From Hygrophila difformis (lineage: Eukaryota; Streptophyta; Magnoliopsida; Lamiales; Acanthaceae), in the NCBI GenBank assembly GCA_030278955.1, contig JAOANR010000002.1:7553982-7617981 (forward strand): DNA of 64,000 bases, in the 5' to 3' direction. Shown here in pieces: positions 59,067 through 64,000 of the stretch (positions are counted from its first letter, which is position 1; the number at the start of each line of letters is the position of its first letter). Both the position numbers and the translations under genes were made by a program. Under the pieces are notes generated by a model. That model had not been told where the DNA came from and did not search any database. It was given only the letters and a program-made list of their open reading frames with translations.

Positions 59067-59173
59067 GGACTGGGGATGGGAGAAGGTGACCGAGTAGAAG
59101 GAGGTCCGGGCGTAAAAGGAGGTCCGAGCGATGAGGAGGTCCGAGCTTAGAGGCAGTTCCGAACACGGCGAAG

Positions 59174-59797
59174 GTGGTAAGGAAGGACTGGGGATCTCTG
59201 GGGGAACCTAGGGACAAATGGGCCGATGCACACCGGGGATGTGTTAATGTCTCCGATGGGAGAGGGCCTCGGAAGAGTCCCTTAGCGGGGAGATTTTCTA
59301 GAAGCAGCGGCCATAAGGCTAGATCTGGCCTAGTTGGAGTTTTCGTCGGAAATATTCCAGTTGAGGTAAATGTAAGGGAGGTTTTTCACGTCATTGACAG
59401 GGTTGCTAAAGTTAGAGACTGGTTCTTCTCCTCCCGGAAATGGCCGGAGAAAGGTTTCAAGTTCGGGTTCTTCAGATTCTATCGAAGAGATGAAGCTTTG
59501 AAGGTTATTCGAGAACTGCATGGTCTAGTCCTCAAGGATAAGCCGCTAAGAGTGAATTGGGCGGTTCCAAGCAAAAAGGGTATCGGTCATGCTGGAAAAG
59601 GTCATGATAAATTGGGGCAAGCTACGATTCCTGCTAAGAAGAGTCGGTCGCTGATGGAGACGAGAGCTGGGAGTGTTGCATGGAGGGACGGACGATCCTT
59701 TGCGGATGTGGTTAGACATGGCAGAGAGCGACTCAGTCAGGATAGGGACGGCATGAGGGAGAGTATTATTTCACTGTCTGAAGTGCATGGGACGTAG
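59174..59797 (+). CDS. LINE ORF1, RRM-containing N-terminal part
   Basis: 207 codons. Residues about 50-140 form an RNA recognition motif: VGVFVGNIP is RNP2-like and GFKFGFFRF is RNP1-like, with helix and strand spacing as expected. Plant L1 ORF1 proteins often start with an RRM and bind element RNA. A basic Ser/Lys/Arg tail with an RSFADVV stretch follows. The frame ends at TAG (59795-59797), but homology to the ORF1 type continues in the frame of 59821-61218, so a one-base shift lies near 59780-59797. Confidence 0.8.
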   Translation: MVRKDWGSLGEPRDKWADAHRGCVNVSDGRGPRKSPLAGRFSRSSGHKARSGLVGVFVGNIPVEVNVREVFHVIDRVAKVRDWFFSSRKWPEKGFKFGFFRFYRRDEALKVIRELHGLVLKDKPLRVNWAVPSKKGIGHAGKGHDKLGQATIPAKKSRSLMETRAGSVAWRDGRSFADVVRHGRERLSQDRDGMRESIISLSEVHGT

Positions 59798-59820
59798 ATC
59801 GACTTGACCGGGCGGCGGTA

Positions 59821-61218
59821 GTGCATCTGTGTTTTCTGGAAATGCTTGTAGGATTCCAAGAGTGGATTGACATGAAATATAAGGACGTTGAAGAGACAAT
59901 CTATGCTGGGGGCTTAATGGTGGTCGTTGTGTTTCGTGGACCAGCGGAGAGAGATAGGTGTTTGGCCGATGGAGGAGACTATGCATTCATACAATGGAAA
60001 CGAAGATGGACTAGAGAAACTGTGGTCCGCAAACACTTCGTATGGGCCTACTTGTTTGGCCTCCCCTTCTCGGCATGGAGTGTGGAAAACTTCCAGAAAC
60101 TAGTTCAAGGTTGGGGTAATGTTATCGATGTGGATCAGGAAACAAAAAACAGATCAAGGTTTGATCGAGCTAGGGTATTAGTGGCCTTAAATGAAGAAGC
60201 TGTTGCTCCGGCAATGATACGGATCCAGGTCGGTGATCTAAAATTGATAGTGCGTGTGGCAATTAGCTATAGTGACGCTGTTGTAGTGGCGGACGCCGAC
60301 GGAGATGGTAGGCTAACTGGTCTTGACCATAGGAGGACAGAGACAGGAGCGGAGGTATCCTCGCCGGAGGTGGATGAGTGGACCAGGTCCAGGAGCAACG
60401 ATTATGGGGCAATGGACCGATCGTATGAAAAGGAGTGTGGGGGTAAATGGAACAAAAAGGCGGCGACTTTAAACAATGATGATGCTCAAAGTATAGATGT
60501 AAACTGTTCCCCAGATAATGGGAGGTGTGCAGGAGGCGAACTAGTTAATGCAGAACTAGAAGGCGTACATAATGAGGATAATCCCACCAAGGCTGGGCCA
60601 CAACTTGTTAACCATAGAGGTGCAGGCTCAAAGGCTTTTGGGCTCTTGGGGTCTGAAAAGGATGGGAAGCCAAAGGATGGGCCTACTCATGTTACTAGGA
60701 TTGGGCTGGAAAACGAAGAGAATAGCCCAAATGACTGTGGTTTTAAATCTACAGTGGAAATTAATGTTGGCCCAAGCAGCGGTCTGGAACCTGAAGAGAG
60801 TGGATTTGGTGTGGCGGAGGAAATTGGCATGGAGGTGGCTCAACCATTGACGGAAGAAGAGCCGCTCCTCGTCTCTAAAGGTTCAGGGGATCCTCTTCTG
60901 GATCAGGTAGCAGTGTGCGACGAAAGTCTAATTGGTGGTGAGGAAGGGGCTGGGGAGCTCCAACAACTCAACGCTGGGCTACTCTTGGAAGAGTCAGGCG
61001 ATCTACGAGGGAATAATTCGGGGATTGATAACGTGACAGAGGAGGATAATTACTTGGGGTGTGCAGAATTGCGGAAGGTAGAGGAAGCTCTGGCAATGGT
61101 CCTTGCCAGGCGAAGCAGGCCAAATCGGAAAAGTAGGAGTAGAAGCAAGAAGGTGGGGAATAGGGGCAGATCCGGAAAGTTTGGGGGGGGGGGGGGGAGT
61201 CGAGAGGGTCCAAGGTGA
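59821..61218 (+). CDS. LINE ORF1, DUF4283-like middle part
   Basis: 465 codons in a different frame from the RRM part. Residues about 1-160 look like the DUF4283 domain of plant L1/zinc-knuckle ORF1 proteins (EWIDMKYKDV, then WKRRWTRET and WAYLFGLPFSAW blocks). The rest is acidic, low-complexity sequence, ending in Arg/Ser/Lys-rich sequence and a Gly run coded by 15 G. The usual CCHC knuckle is not seen. At the G run (61183-61197) the frame shifts; the likely C-terminus continues in the frame of 61103-61393. Confidence 0.78.
   Translation: MHLCFLEMLVGFQEWIDMKYKDVEETIYAGGLMVVVVFRGPAERDRCLADGGDYAFIQWKRRWTRETVVRKHFVWAYLFGLPFSAWSVENFQKLVQGWGNVIDVDQETKNRSRFDRARVLVALNEEAVAPAMIRIQVGDLKLIVRVAISYSDAVVVADADGDGRLTGLDHRRTETGAEVSSPEVDEWTRSRSNDYGAMDRSYEKECGGKWNKKAATLNNDDAQSIDVNCSPDNGRCAGGELVNAELEGVHNEDNPTKAGPQLVNHRGAGSKAFGLLGSEKDGKPKDGPTHVTRIGLENEENSPNDCGFKSTVEINVGPSSGLEPEESGFGVAEEIGMEVAQPLTEEEPLLVSKGSGDPLLDQVAVCDESLIGGEEGAGELQQLNAGLLLEESGDLRGNNSGIDNVTEEDNYLGCAELRKVEEALAMVLARRSRPNRKSRSRSKKVGNRGRSGKFGGGGGSREGPR
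61183..61197. repeat. 15-base G homopolymer in LINE ORF1
   Basis: Uninterrupted G15 at the point where the ORF1 frame changes. The length may be a real slippage mutation or a sequencing artefact. Confidence 0.9.
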
Positions 61219-61393
61219 AGAGGTTTTTGCCAAGCTTCAATTCACAACTCATCGGACAAAAGAAGGTGTGCAGCTTGTAGATTTTGAGGAGGCAGAGGCC
61301 ATCTTGGAGTTAGCCAGTGCGATGAGGTTGGGATGCAGACTGTCAAAGAAACATGCTGTTGTGAGAATCCAACGGGAACTGGGAAGGAGATAG
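61198..61393 (+). pseudogene. LINE ORF1 C-terminal end, out of frame after the G run
   Basis: After the G15 run the frame reading EGVQLVDFEEAEAILELA and ending RIQRELGRR at TAG 61391-61393 looks like real protein (amphipathic, charged) and lies just before ORF2. The upstream frame instead stops at 61218. Homopolymer slippage explains the difference. Confidence 0.55.
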
Positions 61394-61435
61394 CAAGCTA
61401 ATTAGGGAGGTGGGTTGCTGTGAAGTGATTTAATT

Positions 61436-62368
61436 ATGCGTGTTATAACTTGTAACCTCAGGGGATTAAACGGAGCTGTGAGGAAGAGAGCTCTAATGCG
61501 GTTATTAAAGAAGGAGAGGCCAACAGTATTCTGTGCCCAGGAGACGAAAATGGCTGAGGTCCCAGAAAGGCTAGTTCGTCGACTCTGGGGGATGAGAGGA
61601 TGTCGATTTTGTTTCCAGGCTGCCTCTGGCAATGCGGGGGTTCTTTTGATTGTGTGGGATGATAGCTTGTGCTCGCTCACAGTTGTAGAGAAATGGCACA
61701 ACCTTATCTGGATAAAGGGCAACATTGACGGAATTCCAGGGATTGTTAACATCGTTTCCATTCATGCGCCGAATAATCGGAGAGAAAGGGCGGATTTTTG
61801 GGGAGTCCTGTCCCAAAAGTGTGGGACGGCGAATGGGGAGTTATGGTGTCTCAACGGTGATTTTAATGCCGTGACTTCGGAGAGTGAGAGAGTTGGGGAT
61901 AGTATGGACGTCGGGTCTATGAGAGATTTCCGTGGCTTTATTGACAGACTGTGCTTAGTTGATTTACCTATGGAGTCCGGCCATTTTACGTGGGTGGGGA
62001 GAGGAGGGAGGGCGAGTAGCAGGTTGGATAGATTCTTGCTATCGCCGGGGTGGTTTAATGTGGATGGTGGGGTGAAACAACGGAGGGGCGAATCAGTCCT
62101 TTCGGACCATTATCCGGTTTGCCTTGAAACTGGGGAGCGCTCATGGGGGCCCAAACCATTCCGATTCTACAACTATTGGATGGATGAGAGGGGGTTTTCC
62201 GGTTTAGTGCGTGAGGTGTGGGAGGGTCAGGGCAGTGGCAGTGAACTGAATAGGGGTGGCTCGTTGTTCAAAAAATTAAGAGTGTTGAAAGGAAAGATCC
62301 GAGAATGGGATGGCTACGGGGCAGGAGATTTGGAAAAAAAGGATACAGCAGGTGGCAGCCGAAGTTGA
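61436..62368 (+). CDS. LINE ORF2 endonuclease domain
   Basis: 310 codons. An apurinic/apyrimidinic-type endonuclease covers about residues 1-230: CNLRGLN at the start, catalytic Glu in AQETKM (about 42), IHAPNN (about 107), LNGDFNAV (about 138), SRLDRFLL (about 195) and SDHYPV (about 222). All key residues are present. It nicks target DNA for target-primed reverse transcription. The frame leaves the ORF2 reading near 62333-62342 (aaaaaaagg) and stops at 62368; RT continues in another frame. Confidence 0.9.
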   Translation: MRVITCNLRGLNGAVRKRALMRLLKKERPTVFCAQETKMAEVPERLVRRLWGMRGCRFCFQAASGNAGVLLIVWDDSLCSLTVVEKWHNLIWIKGNIDGIPGIVNIVSIHAPNNRRERADFWGVLSQKCGTANGELWCLNGDFNAVTSESERVGDSMDVGSMRDFRGFIDRLCLVDLPMESGHFTWVGRGGRASSRLDRFLLSPGWFNVDGGVKQRRGESVLSDHYPVCLETGERSWGPKPFRFYNYWMDERGFSGLVREVWEGQGSGSELNRGGSLFKKLRVLKGKIREWDGYGAGDLEKKDTAGGSRS

Positions 62369-64000
62369 AGAGTTAGAAGAGGGTTTTAAGGATCAAGGTT
62401 TTGATACCGATTCTGGAAACCTGTGGAGGGTTAAAAAAAGCCAATTGCATCATCTTCTTTTGGCGGAGGAAAGGCGTTGGCATCAAAAATCAAGGATTAA
62501 GTGGCTTCAGGAAGGGGATCAGAATACCCGATTTTTCCATGCTATGACAGCACTACACAAACGGAGAAGTTATATTGGTGCAATTTCTGTGGACGGACAG
62601 GTTATTGACGATCCTAGAAGGGTGAAGGATGAAGCATTCAGGCATTTCAAGGACTTGTTCACCAAGAAGGAGGAAGAGCTATTTGATGTGGGTATTTCAG
62701 GACTGTCCAAACTTGATGAATTGAACAGTCAATGGTTAGAGAGGGAGTTTACAGTGGAGGAGATTAAGGAGGCCGTATGGAGTTGTGATGGAAATCGAGC
62801 ACCGGGTCCGGACGGATACAACATTGGCTTTTTCAAAAGATACTGGGAGATTCTTGATAAGGAGGTCTTGGAGATATTTTCTCAATTCTACAGAGAAGGT
62901 CGTCTCCCAAAGGAGGCGGGGGGCTCTTTCATCGCACTAATCCCTAAAGTGGACAATCCTACGAATTTTAATGAATTCAGACCAATCTCTCTCGTAGGAA
63001 GTGTTTACAAAATTATCACTAAAGTTCTGGCAAGGAGAATCCAGCAGGTGTTGGACAGCTTGGTAGGGGCATCTCAAATGGCGTTCATTCGCGGCCGGCA
63101 GATTTTAGATGGAGTTTTAATAGCGGCTGAAATTGTCCATGCTACTAAGATCAGCGATTGCAACGGCTTTGTAATAAAACTTGACTTCGAAAAGGCTTAT
63201 GACAATGTATCATGGGATGCATTAACCCGTATTATGGAGGGAATGGGGTTTGGGGCCAAATGGATCCAATGGGTTAAAGCGTGCACTTCCTCGGCTACCG
63301 CTGCGGTGTTGGTTAATGGCTCCCCTACGAAATTCTTCGAGATGCAAAAAGGCTTAAGACAAGGCGACCCAATGTCACCATACTTGTTTGTGCTAGTTGC
63401 TGAGATGCTTAATCACTTGATGGGAAAAGCGACTGAAATGGGATTGATTAAGGGATTGAAATCAGGAAGAGATGGGCCGATAATTTCCCATTTACAATAT
63501 GCAGACGACACTATTATTTTTTGTGAAGGCAACCTAGCACAGGTTCTGATGTTAAAAAGAATCCTCCATTGCCTGAGTCTAGCGACTGGGTTGAGAATCA
63601 ATTTTCATAAGAGCAGTATCCACGGCATCAATGTATCACGGGTTCTGGAGAGGGAAGCAGCCTCGATTCTAGGCTGTGGAGTTGGTTGCTGGCCAATGAA
63701 ATACCTTGGTATCCCGATTGGCGGCAGAATTAACGGTGTCTCACTATGGCAGCCAGTGCTGGATAGAATGGAGAAAAGGATGGCCGGGTGGAAAGGAAAG
63801 CTTCTATCACAGGCAGGACGTCTTTGCTTGATCAAATCAATTTTGTGCAGTCTCCCGGTCTACTATCTCTCCATTTTCAAGATTCCTAGGGGGGTGGCGG
63901 ACAGGCTCGAAAAAATAAAAAGAGGCTTCTTTTGGAATGAAATAGAGGGACAAAGAAAAATTCATACATTATGCTGGGAAAACATCTGCAAACCTATAGA
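62343..64000 (+). CDS. LINE ORF2 reverse transcriptase (continues beyond the window)
   Basis: Open without a stop to the window end in the frame starting at 62343, one base off the endonuclease frame. It shows, in order: WLQEGDQNTRFFH (about 62505), NRAPGPDGYN (about 62798), FRPISL (about 62978), FIRGRQILDG (about 63085), a catalytic KLDFEKAYDNV (about 63178), GLRQGDPMSPYLF (about 63350), catalytic YADD (about 63500) and the KYLGIPIGG thumb block (about 63700). All are hallmarks of plant L1 RT. No damage is visible apart from the joint with the endonuclease. Confidence 0.92.
   Translation, partial: MQQVAAEVEELEEGFKDQGFDTDSGNLWRVKKSQLHHLLLAEERRWHQKSRIKWLQEGDQNTRFFHAMTALHKRRSYIGAISVDGQVIDDPRRVKDEAFRHFKDLFTKKEEELFDVGISGLSKLDELNSQWLEREFTVEEIKEAVWSCDGNRAPGPDGYNIGFFKRYWEILDKEVLEIFSQFYREGRLPKEAGGSFIALIPKVDNPTNFNEFRPISLVGSVYKIITKVLARRIQQVLDSLVGASQMAFIRGRQILDGVLIAAEIVHATKISDCNGFVIKLDFEKAYDNVSWDALTRIMEGMGFGAKWIQWVKACTSSATAAVLVNGSPTKFFEMQKGLRQGDPMSPYLFVLVAEMLNHLMGKATEMGLIKGLKSGRDGPIISHLQYADDTIIFCEGNLAQVLMLKRILHCLSLATGLRINFHKSSIHGINVSRVLEREAASILGCGVGCWPMKYLGIPIGGRINGVSLWQPVLDRMEKRMAGWKGKLLSQAGRLCLIKSILCSLPVYYLSIFKIPRGVADRLEKIKRGFFWNEIEGQRKIHTLCWENICKPI

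Larger units (their letters stand above)
59067..64000 (+). mobile_element. L1-type LINE, running off the window
   Basis: A non-LTR retrotransposon with 5' region (three gaggtccgRgc repeats, 59099-59150), ORF1 (59174-61393, two frame changes) and ORF2 (61436 onward: endonuclease, then reverse transcriptase to the window end, one frame change). This is the standard plant L1 layout. Poly(A) tail and target duplication lie outside the window. It is inserted in the second Helitron. Confidence 0.93.

Noticed and set aside
1..64000. A new multi-gene defence or biosynthetic system
   Set aside because: Apart from DGAT1, every substantial open frame belongs to a retrotransposon, and no gene cluster is present.

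Overview
The window is nuclear DNA of a flowering plant, most likely a eudicot. It holds GT-AG introns, an acyl-CoA:diacylglycerol acyltransferase 1 (DGAT1) gene in the 16-exon plant arrangement, chromodomain Ty3/gypsy elements primed by initiator-Met tRNA, an L1-type LINE, Helitrons, a tRNA-derived SINE family and several MITE families. An asterid such as a Lamiales species would fit, but that is only an impression from the DGAT1 protein. There is one host gene; almost everything else is transposon sequence at different stages of decay.

1-12.0 kb: a young Tekay-like gypsy element (1072-11053; LTRs about 2.15 kb, differing by two substitutions and a poly-A length change; target duplication tttct) sits in the left arm of a ~1.03-kb Mutator-like foldback element (1013-12026; 11-bp target duplication). 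The foldback core is a dense array of cggtataccg-type palindromes. The gypsy polyprotein is open apart from one in-frame TGA.

12.0-23.9 kb: DGAT1 on the minus strand, 16 coding exons that join in frame to 541 codons plus stop. Its sixth intron carries a gag-less LTR element and a TRIM; intron 5 carries a Stowaway MITE.

23.9-33.0 kb: AT-rich intergenic DNA with MITEs, two SINEs, an hAT-type MITE with an 8-bp target duplication, and a decayed, partly duplicated Helitron helicase.

33.05-55.28 kb: a 22-kb composite bounded by one 5-bp duplication (gacct). Its outer ends are the two minus-strand LTRs of a non-autonomous gypsy family ('X'). Inside lie a second Tekay-like element ('Y', minus strand, truncated at both ends, gag-pol broken by one TAG), and plus-strand X sequence arranged as 3' half - chimeric LTR - 5' half. 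X copies lack a recognisable gag and lack the RNase H/integrase core, so they must have moved in trans. X and Y LTRs both contain arrays of TACTGTA/TACAGTA motifs.

55.3-59.07 kb: a Helitron (55505-57925) ending in a hairpin and CTAG, holding two MITEs and a SINE with a perfect 16-bp target duplication, followed directly by the 5' part of a second related Helitron. 59.07-64 kb: an L1-type LINE (RRM/DUF4283 ORF1; endonuclease and reverse transcriptase ORF2) with three frame changes, two of them at homopolymer runs, running off the window end.

All coordinates were read by eye. Exon junctions of DGAT1 and LTR/TSD boundaries were checked base by base; identities quoted are visual.
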